This document shows, piece after piece, positions 11,501 to 22,422 of a DNA stretch of 64,000 bases. Both the position numbers and the translations under genes were made by a program. Position 1 is the first letter of the stretch. Every line of letters begins with the position of its first letter. The notes beneath the pieces are model-generated. The model was not told where the DNA came from. It made no database searches and saw only the letters and a list, made by a program, of their open reading frames with translations. This stretch comes from Tubulanus polymorphus (lineage: Eukaryota > Nemertea > Palaeonemertea > Tubulaniformes > Tubulanidae): positions 4,700,485 to 4,764,484 of the forward strand of contig NC_134027.1 of assembly GCF_964204645.1 (NCBI RefSeq), in the 5' to 3' direction.

Positions 11501-14500
11501 TTAATTTTCCTCTGGATTATCCGCAAAGCTTTTTCCATAAGATTACGTTAAAAACGAAGATCGGATATCGGATAATAATTAACCTGATAGAACTCGATAT
11601 TCAATCATCGGATGGGTGTAAAATTGACTACTTCCTTGTGGAAGATCGACTCAGTCAACGTACGGCTCCGTACGATCGTTTATGTGGTAACTTTAAACGT
11701 AAAAAACCGATAAGACAGTGGACCTCATACATGCATACGATAAACATTACTCTAAAAAGTGGGCAAAGAACTGTGTTCGGATTTCGTGGATACGATATGA
11801 CATATGCGTCAGATATAGGTAAATGTTGCTCTCGAAATAAGAAAAGGATAAACAAAAGAAATAAGCATAAATTGAATATCATAATTAGAGTCAATGCTTG
11901 TTAATCAACAGACACAGCTATACTGACAAAGACAAAAAAGGATATGGGATTGGTCCTTGAGGAGTGTGGTGATGAAACCTGTTTTAATGGTGGAGTATGC
12001 AGTGTTGTCGATGGAGGCTTCATTTGCTCTTGCACTAATGAGTACACTGGTAAAAAGTTTAGTCCGGTATACCGATAATTGCATATTTCAAACATTGACA
12101 TCAATCAAATTGAAATTTCAGGATTGTTTTGTCAAAGTATATGGTGTGAAATCGAGCCTTGTGTACGGGGACGGTGTCAGAGTATTAATCATACTAATCC
12201 GGGTTATAGATGCTTATGTGAAAAAGGGTTCCTTGGAAGTATTTGTGACATGGATGACGCGATGTGTCGGTTGAAGATGTGCTCTGGTCACGGCCAATGC
12301 GTAAGCACCGATGATTTCGGGGCTTTTACGTGCACGTGTGACAATCAGTATCAGGGTATGTATCTCAAGCAAAGGCCTCTTCTTCATAAACCATTAGAAC
12401 TATGCTTTAACTTTCGTGAATGTGGTTTTTAGGTCCATTTTGTAAACAATACATACAACCAATGACGAAGAACGTGAGTGATAAGCTAAAAAATGAACCA
12501 TTTTGGATTGGAGTCATCGTTGTATTGTCAGTCCTAGTTATTGCAGCAATCATCGTTTGCATTAAAAGAAAATGTGCGCATCATTTTGACTGTGTGGGAA
12601 ATAAGAGGAAAGAAGACAATCCATATGATGACAAAGGTATGGCCTTCCTTTCACCAACCAATATTGAACTCTAAATTCAGCAAATTTGTAAATCGTTTAA
12701 GACCTTCATTCTCAATTAGGTAGAATATTTTTTGACGTGATTTTGTATTCTTATTACATTTTAGATGGCGTCAGTAAAACAAGGCGCTTAAGTTGTCTGC
12801 TTACGTACGATAATCCATCATTTTCTATAGAAAATTCCCCGGATGTTCGAAGAAAATCGACGACTGTTGTAAGGGTAAGAGTTCTTTCTCTTTGTCCTGA
12901 ATAGTTTAACTATCAAAGAATTTATATTTGTTTTAATATATTTCAGTTTGAAAATGTGTCCAGTTCGCTATCATTGGATTCTCAAAAATCAACGCTCCCT
13001 TCTCCGGCAATAGATGAATGTAATTCACAAGCCGCTGTGCGGATGTTTGCCGCCTATAATCATCAGAGCGTGCATACTGATAATGGCCCCCTAGGGAGTA
13101 GTGGTCCACTGGGAAGTGCTACGTCACTTCAGGAACATCATTCTACTGGAATGAAAGGTGGCCAGATACTTTTTAGCCCAGCCGATATTGGGGGTAGCCG
13201 AGATAGTTTCTTGAATATAATTCCTGATTTTGAGCAACCGATAAAGCGAGTTCGCAGCGTCAGTCGTTTGGCTTCTATACGGCGTCAAAAAAGTAAACAA
13301 GATTTCGCATTGAATCTCACGAGTAAATCCCGCTCATTTGAGGATGCTATTAACTCATTTGATACAAATGTTGCTAAAGATTTACAAAAGCGCAAATCCA
13401 GACGATTAACATCTCGAGACACGCTTGAGGTCGAAGGTCCCAAGTTCGATCGAATGCACAGTTTAGAGAGTTCGCTTAGGAGGAAAGCCTTCGCGAACAA
13501 TCCACAAATAACTATTGAAGTGTCGCCATCGACACTGGAAGAGAATATCGGATATAGAGATCTAGACAGGTGTGATGAGCATGTTCAAAAACAACGACCA
13601 GCCTCCAGACAAGCATCAAATGACAGTAGATCTAGTAAAAATTCTAACCACCTATCCATGCCAGCCTCCGAGCAAGCATCGTTTGATTCTAGTTGTTCCG
13701 ATGCAGCGTATTATTCATCGTCGAAAAGAAGGAATTCTCGACGTGAACGTTTTCGCTCGTCCTATAAACATAACGAGTCAATCTCGAGTAGTTGTAGCAA
13801 TCACAGTAACAATCGTAAGTACTCTAGACATATGTCACGTCACCGACGAAAATCTAAAAATGCGCTCGAAGATCATTCAAATCTCCCGAACCTACACGAA
13901 TGCAGAATAGATGATAAGGATACTGTTCGACATAGTCGCCATCATTCGTCACATCGGCGCAGTAGCAGAAGTTCAAACCGTCGGCGCCATTCCAGCTATC
14001 ATGTCACATCCGATCAATCATCTCGAAAAAGCCGAAGTTCAGAGCATATCGGCAGTCAAAGAAAGTGTAGATTAGTACATACGCGATCGTTCGATCCAGA
14101 AATCGCTAATAATTCCACCCGTAGATCAACGAGATTGCGCAAATCATTTAGTCAGGATGACGGTGATGATGAAATGAGCATAAAGTATGTCAACAAAGAC
14201 TGGGCACCGGGTAGAAAGCTTTCCGGGGGTAAAATCTTTCTAGAAGTTCCTGAGATGTACATCGAAAATCATTTGCAATCGAATCCGTTCGATCCTGACA
14301 GCCAATTCGAGGTCACGTCACCGACGCAGGCTCTAACAGACGAGAGTTCTACAAAAACAAACAGCGAACATGAACATGACAGACAAACTGCTGATATACG
14401 ACATCAAGCGACAACGACCAACGATAGACTCGATAATGAAAGTGACCGATCATCGGCCGGTTCTACGTCAGTCTGTGTTCCAAACGGGAACGCCTCGGCA

Positions 14501-15457
14501 TCAAATGACAGCGGACAAGGTCGACTAACACGCTCCGATGATTCGGATACTGAGGATCAAATACATTTGAACGACCGTTTATCCAGTCTAACTTCAAACA
14601 ATAATCGCCAGAAAATGAAACCCGTTGCATCGCGAGACATACGGCAAAAATCGAAAAATCCGTTCAGGGATTCTGCCTATCAAACGAAAGAACATTCAAT
14701 TTCGAAACCTCCATCAGCGACGTTGAGTCCAACAACTCCTTCATCTGTTACTAGATATAAAGAGATGCCGGTCACACCACGAAGTAGCACACTAACCCCC
14801 AAAAGGTACGCATTATATTGAAATTAATATTCTTATGGTCTTTACTAACAGCAAGTAGTCAGTAACATAATCCAAGCAACGGCAAGATCTGGTGTTTCTT
14901 CATTTATTTTTGGTTCAACCGAATTCTACGTCCATTCAAATTTGAAAGTGCTTTTGTATCAATTCTTTTAGTTTTGAAGATGAGAGAGTGACAAGTCAAC
15001 TAGAGGCAGCGGCAAAGAAGCTAGAAAATCTTAGAGGAAATGGAGAATTTGACTCTAGAGTAAATGAACATTCAAAAACCACTTGGTAAAGGTTTCGTTC
15101 TTAAGAATTAGCATCATAAGAATTACATAAGAATTACACACAGGACTCAACGCGATGGCATTTTAGATACAATCTTATCATCTTCCATAAGATTCAAATA
15201 TAGTAACTTTGTTTAACTTGGTTCAATACATTTACAGTTTGTCCTTAACATTCTGGCATTTCGTTTTATTATATATTTTCAGGGGGAACCGGCGAATTAG
15301 CCTCGGGAATTGTCGTGTTTCGCTTATATCGGACATACCGGAGGCCCATGAACCGGAACTAGGGGATGAAATAGTGCCTATGGATACGTTTTCTCCGCAC
15401 CCAATTTTCTTGGAAATGGATCGGGACGTGCGGTCTACTGATGAATACATGGTTTAG
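5574..15457 (+). CDS. Type I membrane receptor: 6 CUB, 2 C-type lectin, 3 EGF, TM, long Ser/Arg-rich tail
   Basis: Exons: 5574-5673, 5876-6836, 6966-7075, 7265-7465, 8660-8858, 8934-9133, 9336-9524, 9629-9715, 9838-10005, 10169-10921, 11429-11818, 11912-12049, 12122-12355, 12433-12636, 12765-12874, 12947-14805, 14972-15085, 15283-15457. They sum to 2064 codons. Residues 1-18 are a signal peptide (MIFVVNFGIFVNLINLMWA). CUB1 is at about 35-163, CUB2 167-293, CTLD1 299-452 (QPND and WNDAHC calcium motifs), CUB3 462-590, CTLD2 591-735 (calcium motifs lost), CUB4-5 745-989, CUB6 990-1119, three six-Cys EGF modules 1127-1250, the membrane span about 1267-1288 (WIGVIVVLSVLVIAAIIVCI), and the cytoplasmic tail 1290-2063. 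Many N-glycosylation sequons are present. The extracellular part suggests carbohydrate or protein recognition; the ligand is unknown. The architecture matches no named family I recall. The ATG is preceded by an acceptor-like site. Confidence 0.92.
8031..8596. mobile_element. MITE-like element with ~65-bp terminal inverted repeats (hAT-like ends)
   Basis: Both ends start CAGGGGCT reading inward. The first ~65 bases of the left end (8031 onward) match the reverse complement of the right end (to 8596), including shared blocks GTGAACTG, GCTTAGATCATCCAAT and CCAAGGTACT. The element lies wholly in an intron of the CUB/lectin receptor (between exons 7265-7465 and 8660-8858). No transposase is seen. 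The CAGGG start resembles hAT ends, but I could not see a clean 8-bp target duplication. A 114-codon ORF inside (8028-8372, -) is taken as spurious. Confidence 0.6.
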
Positions 15458-15829
15458 AATGATGTATATTTAAACTTATAACATTCCATTTCACGTATAT
15501 AATATATACTAAACGTTATCTTCCAGATATCATCTCGTCTCTTTTTGTGTAACTTTTGTCGTCTTTCCTCCATGCACACTTTCATTCCGGACATTGGTTT
15601 TGTTGCATTTCTAATATTTTTGAACCTCTTTCGACCGCTGGATCTTACACTACGGGTGTCGGGTTCGTGCGAGATAAGGACACTGCTTTTCTCGAGGTTA
15701 CTGAATTCCCTTTCTGAAAGATCCTCGCATTTCAATATCTTTTAAGAGAGGTTCTATTTCTACAATGACCATCTAAAGTGAAATAAACAACATTTATGCG
15801 TCATACGAAGAAAAAGCCTATACTTTTCC
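15458..15829. other. Convergent 3' region between receptor and GPCR, with a candidate GPCR 3' exon
   Basis: This holds the 3' UTR of the receptor (AATAAA at 15782-15787 on +). On the minus strand a 93-codon open frame (15454-15735) encodes a charged, Ser-rich peptide. A consensus donor (CTC|GTAAGTA, exon end 15838) sits just before the GPCR stop, and a TTTCAG acceptor (exon start 15713) would join the two in frame. This would extend the receptor's C-terminal tail. An alternative acceptor (CACTTTAG, about 15773) would give only about 13 extra residues. Confidence 0.35.
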
Positions 15830-16801
15830 TTACTTACGAGGATCACATCGCATTCTACGAATCATATAATTTCGAACTTCGTCCCCAGAAAATAGATAGA
15901 TATAGAAATTAATTGCACTGTTTGTTGCATACAGAATGCTCGTAATAGTGGATATGTCATTCAGTGTTTGTTCCTCTAGCTGTACACGATTTAACATAAA
16001 AACAAATACGGATAATGCGTTTGGCAAAGTACACACTGTATACAATATGGCTACCATCAGAACCATCATAGTTGCCTTTCTGGCTGATGCCGATTTCCCT
16101 GTAGATTTTCCAAAACCGGTATTTCGACGAAGGGCCACGATTAATAGTATATTCAAGAGCAAAATTGAAAACATTGGCATATAACCCATCGTAATGGGAC
16201 CAATCGTGAAGTTAATGTTAATCCAAAAATCATTCATGACACAACCACCGTTGTGGAACTCAGTGGCCACGACAACGTATAATTTTCCAATTGACCAAAA
16301 TAACACTAATGCCACGATTACTTTCCTAGAAAATGTTGGCGTGGCTACTGTTCTCGCCGAAAACGGCCAAACTACGATTACAAATCTTTCCAATGTCAGC
16401 ACTATCACTATCCACGAACTGTTAACATCGGTGAATGCGGCTAAGTATTCATAGAATTTACAAGAGAATGTGTTTGTGAACGTAAGGATAATTTCAGGGT
16501 ATGTTACGTAGTTGACAAACGGAATCGTGTAAACTAACAATGTAAACGTATCAAATACTGCCAAAGCAGCTAGATACTGCGAGTACGAAAATACAGAAAA
16601 TCTATGGCTTGTCATCACCAAGTAACTACAAACATTTCCATAAATTCCCAAAATGCAAATGATAGGAGTGACAACCAGCCGAAACGTTCGGATAGCTGGA
16701 TTGATGCTAAACAGAGGTGCATCAACTATAATAGAGGCGTAGTATGTTGCCTTGTAATTTGATGACGAATTCATCTTGAGGCTAACACGACCACGATTCA
16801 A
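15830..16801 (-). CDS. Class A (rhodopsin-type) GPCR, peptide-receptor-like, intronless
   Basis: 323 residues. An N-glycosylated N-terminus (NSSSN) precedes TM1 (PIICILGIYGNVCSYLVM, with the conserved GN). TM2 has LAVFD with the conserved Asp. The conserved Cys at the start of TM3 is in FSCKFYEY, and TM3 ends in ERF in place of DRY, followed by VIVVWPFSARTVAT. TM4 is VIVALVLFWSIGKLYVVV, and an extracellular-loop Cys lies in NGGCV. TM5 spans GPITMGYMPMFSILLLNILLIV, TM6 has LYTVCTLPNAL (a CWxP variant), and TM7 has ATNSAINFYIYLFSG (an NPxxY variant). These features suit invertebrate FMRFamide/neuropeptide-type orphan receptors; the ligand is not assignable. The start could be Met1 or Met10. A splice donor overlaps the last codons, so the true C-terminus may be longer. 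Confidence 0.88.
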   Translation of the reverse strand: MNRGRVSLKMNSSSNYKATYYASIIVDAPLFSINPAIRTFRLVVTPIICILGIYGNVCSYLVMTSHRFSVFSYSQYLAALAVFDTFTLLVYTIPFVNYVTYPEIILTFTNTFSCKFYEYLAAFTDVNSSWIVIVLTLERFVIVVWPFSARTVATPTFSRKVIVALVLFWSIGKLYVVVATEFHNGGCVMNDFWININFTIGPITMGYMPMFSILLLNILLIVALRRNTGFGKSTGKSASARKATMMVLMVAILYTVCTLPNALSVFVFMLNRVQLEEQTLNDISTITSILYATNSAINFYIYLFSGDEVRNYMIRRMRCDPRK

Positions 16802-17132
16802 TTACACGTGTAGGTTCCTACCGAGTTTTAATGAACTCAAGTTTTCGTATCAAATTTACACGTGATAATTGGGAGGAGTAAGAAACCTTATATTGGTAAT
16901 CGATAACACAAAATATCCATTTACATTTTGGCGAGACTTCGATACATTCAACTGATATAGTGCATTTTCTTAATTTCATATCACTAGGAATATGATTTTA
17001 TATTTCCCATGATAAAATAATGAGCCAAGTCCAAAATTTTCCTTTATGTAAAAAATGAGATAAAATTGAAGATGCAATGGAATTCTTTATACAGAAAAAT
17101 GAAAATGATTCAATAATTAGATTTTGTATATC
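16802..17132. other. Spacer between GPCR and Ser-Gly protein gene
   Basis: AT-rich sequence with no ORF of note. It should contain the GPCR promoter/5' UTR (minus strand, so to the right of 16801) and the 3' UTR of the Ser-Gly-rich gene. Confidence 0.4.
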
Positions 17133-17138
17133 TTTATT
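17133..17138 (-). promoter_or_regulatory. Candidate poly(A) signal (AATAAA on minus strand)
   Basis: TTTATT on + reads AATAAA on the minus strand, about 70 bases after the stop of the Ser-Gly-rich gene. Confidence 0.45.
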
Positions 17139-17204
17139 CTTCTCTTATGTAACTGGAGTTATGGATTCAATATACAAGAACGATCAACAGAGCTTGTTCT
17201 TTTA

Positions 17205-20200
17205 TCATTTTCGTTCGAATCGAAATATCGTCAATTGAATATGGCTCTTCTTATCACCAGAAATCATCAGATGAGTAGGACTGGCAACAGGTCGAAGGAA
17301 TTCTATATTTCTGGGAACCCTGTATTCGTATGGCTTCCCGATGAATCCTGTAGGACCAAACTGAATTCGAACGATTCGATGAGGCCGTTTGAGCTTGTTT
17401 CCACCCATGGTCATAGTTACAACAAGGTAGCATTCATCAACTAGCGTCATTGATATACGTTGAGGGTTACCTACATCAGTCAAATCCAACTGATCAATTA
17501 TCGCTCCATTTTCGTTAACCATCAAGATCGTATTATTAACATCAGCTAAGAAGAACTGCCTTCGATGATTCATTAAAAAGACTTGAAATGTACTGGGCGG
17601 TATCTGAATACTTTGCTCATCCATAAGTGGGTTATTGTTGGAATGGTTCGCTATTCGCAATACATTAATGATATTTGGTGATTTTAGGGCATAAATGTAA
17701 TCACCCATAACAGTCACTGGTCTGTCACATAACGTACTTTCAGACAGTTCGTTTATTGTCGGGTAGAAATACTGATGTTGTGGTAACTGGTCAAAAACTA
17801 GCATAATACACTTGTCATCTTCATTCGTTAGAAATACAAAAAGACGACCATTACCATCGCATTTTATTCCTTTGACAACATCGTTTCTCCGATATGGGTA
17901 ATTCAGATTAAACCTAAATGTATGCCTTGTAACTGGATCTATGGTATGCACTGTATAATCCTTTGGCATTACGAAAATGAATAGGTGATCATCACCACCA
18001 TTTAGTGGACATGAAGTTGAATATGGAATAAATCCCAAATTATGGCTTAATATATTCTTTATACCGCCAAGATTTTCCAGACATGAGTCACTAGTACCTG
18101 TCGTCAGATGTTTAATTGAGGCGGTGGTCGTTGTTTTAGTTGTGAATTGTTGAGTTGTTTCTGTGTGGTTATCTTTCTTTCCATATTCAATTCCATTCGT
18201 TGTTACCGTAACTGCGTCAGTATTTCCTACTCCATCACGCTCCCCACTATCAACTGATTTACTGTTATTTGAGTGATCTCCCTCTACTCTTTTTTCCATC
18301 CCTTCTGCTGCTCCAACGGTCATACCACTTCTAGTAAAATTATACCCATCATCATTTGCTAGTATCTTTATCAAGAGACTATCATCTGAACTATCCCGTG
18401 TAACTTCATTTACTAGATCTATACCCGAACTAAGCAAGACTTTATCAACTAGTTCACTTACTGAGCTGGGAAGATCAGAATCATTAGGTTTGCCTCCACT
18501 ACTATCGGTTATATCATTACTGGATATCAGATCATTGTTACTCATCTCACCAGATCCAACCGTGACAATACGAGCACTTATATCTTCATCGGTCTGTACA
18601 CCACTACCCGAAGCGGACACATCACCTGTCCCACTCACTGAGTTTAGCTGGTCCACAAATTCGTTACCTGAGCTAGATAGGGCTTTGTCAATTGAGGTAA
18701 CTCCACTACTACCGCTATAATCCGGCCGGTTATTTGTTATATCATTGCTACCACTACCACCAAGTACTTCACTATCCGACGTTTCAACGCTAAGCATCAG
18801 TTCACTACTATCATCTGCCTGAATATGCATTCTGTTACCAATACTATCACCGCTTCCTTTACTATCTTCACCGCTGTACATAAGATCAAAAACCTCCTTT
18901 TCGCCACTCATCAACAAACCACTACCACTACCTGAGCCAGGAAGTTCAACCGTTTCAACTAACCCTACGCCCGAAGTGAGCGACATTTCATGAACTAATT
19001 CTCCGCCAGAGCTTAAAGATAATTCGTCAACTAACTGGTTACTGTTAAGATCTATGTTAATATCCATTCCATCGCCACTGTATATACCGAATCCTTCTAT
19101 ATTGCCACTACCCATACTTCCAGATCCATCGTTGTTGCCACTACTACTAGCATCGCCGATTCTTTCAAGTTCAACAATCAAAAGACCACCGATACCACTT
19201 CCGGAGCCAGAATGGCCGTCAGCTAATTCTGTGCTCTCTGAGTCGGGAAGGAAATCCTCACGAAACTCACCTTCTGCGATATGTATTAATTCATCAATTG
19301 GTCCACTACCACTATGATCTAGTAGGATACTTATCATACCACTACCGCTGCCAGAATGGTCATCAACTAATTTTGTGCTCCCTGAATTGGGGAGAAAATC
19401 CTCGTGAGGCTCACTTTCGGCGATATGCAAAATTTCATCAATTAGTCCACTCCCACCTTCATCAAATTGGATACCTATCATACCACTCCCACTAATGCCA
19501 AATTCACCATTACCGATTGCTTCGAGTATAGTCTCTGTACCTCCATCATCTACTTTAATGTAAGTGCCTTCATCCAACGAATTACCACCAGAACTAGACG
19601 ATACATGTTCATCAACTCCAGTTCTTAATTCATCATGCCCTGAAACGTTATTTTTTGAATCATTTCTTTCACCGATTTTTCCAGTCATTGTCCTATCACT
19701 GTCAAACCTAAAATCCATTTCCGTTGTCGTTGAAGCCGTTGACAGTTTCTCATTCCATAGGTCATCACTGCCCACCAAACTATTTTCTTCGCTTTTCTTT
19801 GATGGTGATATTAGTGATGATTCAGGAATGGTTGATGTCACGTCCGATGTTGCTGTTGAGAAGGTAGATTCTCCACCATGATCGTCGTCTGTTACATCGT
19901 TGTTGACTTTGAATACTGAATGAAATAGACCACTAATATAATCCATGATTCTTGTCTCCAGTTGTTTTATATCAAATGTATTTTCACCTAAAATGCCATA
20001 GGAATTAATTGATATTATAATGCAGTATTTTAGGAGATCTAAGATCCAAATTTCATTCCTTTTCTTCGCGCTTTATTTTTGGTTCAAAATTAATTTCTTA
20101 CCGCACACAAATCACGTTCATAGAGTATCATAAGATATAAAATATATTAAATATACACTTAAAACTGTGGATATGATAAAATCACCCTGTTGGAACTTAC

Positions 20201-20264
20201 AATCTACGCAGTTCCACGTCAATGACAAGCTGACCATACAAACAATTAGTCTGCACGTTATCAT
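17205..20264 (-). CDS. Secreted Ser-Gly-repeat protein with C-terminal propeller-like domain (candidate proteoglycan core)
   Basis: Two exons, 20264-20201 and 19987-17205, join in phase 1 (GATT|GTAAGT donor, CATTTTAG acceptor) to give 948 residues. Residues 1-20 form a signal peptide (MITCRLIVCMVSLSLTWNC). A short amphipathic stretch (DIKQLETRIMDYISGLFHSV) follows. Residues of about 50-620 are acidic, low-complexity and contain roughly forty Ser-Gly dipeptides, many as SGSG in Asp/Glu context, the classic glycosaminoglycan attachment setting. Then come a Thr-rich linker (TTKTTTTASIKHLTTG) and, from CLENLGG (nt 18083), about 290 residues of regular beta repeats (LFIFVMPKDYTVHTIDP, RLFVFL, QFFLADVNNTILMVNENG) resembling an NHL-type or similar propeller. 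Proteoglycan identity is inference; no exact family is recognised. Confidence 0.82.
19175..19457 (-). repeat. Two tandem ~47-residue coding repeats in the Ser-Gly protein
   Basis: Unit A begins GGSGLIDEILHIAESEP and unit B GSGPIDELIHIAEGEF. Both continue with EDFLP..S.ST.L.D.HSGSGSG. The DNA repeats in step, indicating a recent in-frame duplication of a glycosaminoglycan-site module. Confidence 0.75.
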
Positions 20265-20646
20265 CTGAAATTAGTGATGATTTGTTTTTATTCTATGATA
20301 GATTACATTTGTGACGATTCGTCCTCATCTCGAAAAGTCATGATATGTCGCATCTCTCATAGAAGTAAGACTTTGAAATACAAAAATATACATGTCAAAC
20401 TAAAGATAAAAGCCTACCTTAAATTTATACACAGGCAGATACGAACTCGAATAAGCGTTTGACGATTTCGTTTGCAATGTACAGGTCACCAGTGAAGCAC
20501 CAGATGGGGATAGCAATGGTTCATTTGTCAATCATTAATCGAAAATCATCGATTTGCTGCTTTTACATTGATATGTATTCAACGCAAAGATTCATAACAT
20601 TCATTACACCAGATTCATATCAGCTTTTTAAATTCGAAACACGGAT
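20265..20646. other. 5' flank of the Ser-Gly protein gene
   Basis: AT-rich sequence with no coding support. On the minus strand it is the upstream region of the gene starting at 20264; the LINE begins immediately beyond it. Confidence 0.4.
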
Positions 20647-20734
20647 GTTTCAGTTTCAGTTTAGTTTATTCACTCCACAAGTTATAATAACATTGCACAG
20701 AGCACAAAAGTAGCGCATAGATTACAGCATATTA

Positions 20735-20875
20735 CAAAAAATATAATGATAGTATTAATAATAATTATATTTATAATAATAACAATTATGATAATAGTAA
20801 AAATAATAATAATAGTGATAGCAGTAATATAATACTTATAATAATAATAATTATAATTATAATGAAATTATAATG
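20735..20875. repeat. ATA/ATT-rich degenerate microsatellite within the LINE 3' region
   Basis: About 140 bases made almost only of (ATA)n/(AAT)n-like runs, between the last LINE coding block and its AATAAACT 3' end. Confidence 0.6.
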
Positions 20876-22030
20876 CAAAAGATGGGCGGAATTGTAGTAT
20901 CGAGATCCCATAATTATACACTATATTAGGTAAATGATTTGATACCTTTTTTAATGAATATCGCCAGATTGAGCAAAGTTTTACCTCTCGAACAGAAAAG
21001 GTTATGTAAGGTATTTTCATTGGGATGTCGCCAGTAGTAACTAGGTATAAATTTGTTTCTCAGGCTTTGAAAAAAGGGACATACTAAAAGGAAATGGAAT
21101 TCGTCTCCAGTTGCTGCCAAATGACATTTCTGACAAATTCTATGGTTTCGCTCAATCTGGCGATATCTACCGATTTCAATAGGTAATTTATGGTTCGAGC
21201 ATCTGAATCGACACAAGGCTAGGCGGAGACTGGGGGGTAATTTGGTCAGGTACTCTTCGAATTTAAAACAGTTTTTAAAACGCTTGTAGGTTAAGCAAAT
21301 TGGTGTTTCGTTGACCTTGGAGAGCCTTGTGCGTACTGATCCATGAGTCTCTGTTTCAAAATACTATAAAGATAATTAGCACTGGGTACAGATTGAGTTT
21401 CCCAAGCGTGGCCGAGACCATTTTTTACAAGAATATTTTTAACATTAAGAATCCAAGCGTTACTCCGACCACCGTGGTGCGTTTGATAGATATATTTGTA
21501 CATAAAAGAAGAGAAATGTTCAGTCTGATTTATCAATTTTGTCCAAAATTTAACGATTCTCAGTTTAACATAAATCTCTAAAGGATAGCGCCCAAGCTCA
21601 CCGTAAATAAATACACTAGACGTAGACCTTTTCAATCTGAGTAAATATTTAAAAAAATGTAGCTGAACACGCTCGAGTACCTGTGTGTTCTCATATCCCC
21701 AAATTTCACAGCCAAACAGCAATATAGGTAATACCATACTATCATAAAGTTTCAAGGTCAGATCTAGGTCTAATGAATGTTCATTTGACTTTTTTAATAC
21801 AAAAAAATACCGCTTTCATAGCTTGTTCCGAAAGAGTTTTACGACATTGTGTGAACGATCCAGTGTATGAAAAGAGAACACCCAGGTACTTGAATTTATC
21901 AACTATTTCTAATTTGTGACCATTAATGTAAAATTCTGCTAGGATTCTTAATCTTCTTTTCGAGAAGATGATGACCTTTGTCTTGTCATTATTAATTGAA
22001 AGTTTCCATTCTTGGCAATATTCACAGAGA

Positions 22031-22075
22031 TTATCTATAAGTTTTTGGAGTATTATCTATAAGTTTTTGGAGTCC
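22031..22075. repeat. ~22-bp tandem duplication in the LINE
   Basis: ATTATCTATAAGTTTTTGGA plus GT occurs twice in tandem just downstream of the YADD block on the minus strand, breaking the frame. Confidence 0.7.
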
Positions 22076-22325
22076 CTCGGGCGAATCACTTAATAAAACC
22101 GTGTCATCTGCATACATGAGAATTAAAAGTTGGAACCATGGCACATTGTTAGGTCCGAAAAAATTTAGGGTTGGACTATTTCGTTCTAATAGATAGCTTT
22201 CCATGTCGTTTTCAAAAGATAGAAAATAATATAGGAGACAGATTTTCACCTTGTCTTACCCCTAAATAGCTATCAAAAAAATCTGACATTTTATTATCGG
22301 AAAAAACACATGATTTGATACCTTG

Positions 22326-22422
22326 ATACATTTTATGTATAACGTTAAGTACTTTTATTATTATTATTTTTTTATTAATAATAATAATAATAATACATTT
22401 TATGTATAACGTTAAGTACTTT
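22326..22422. repeat. 30-bp direct repeat flanking an ATT/AAT palindromic microsatellite
   Basis: ATACATTTTATGTATAACGT and the ten bases that follow (22326-22355) are repeated exactly at 22393-22422, 67 bases apart. The spacer is (ATT)n then T-run then (AAT)n. It interrupts the LINE reverse transcriptase and makes a run of Tyr codons. Confidence 0.8.
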
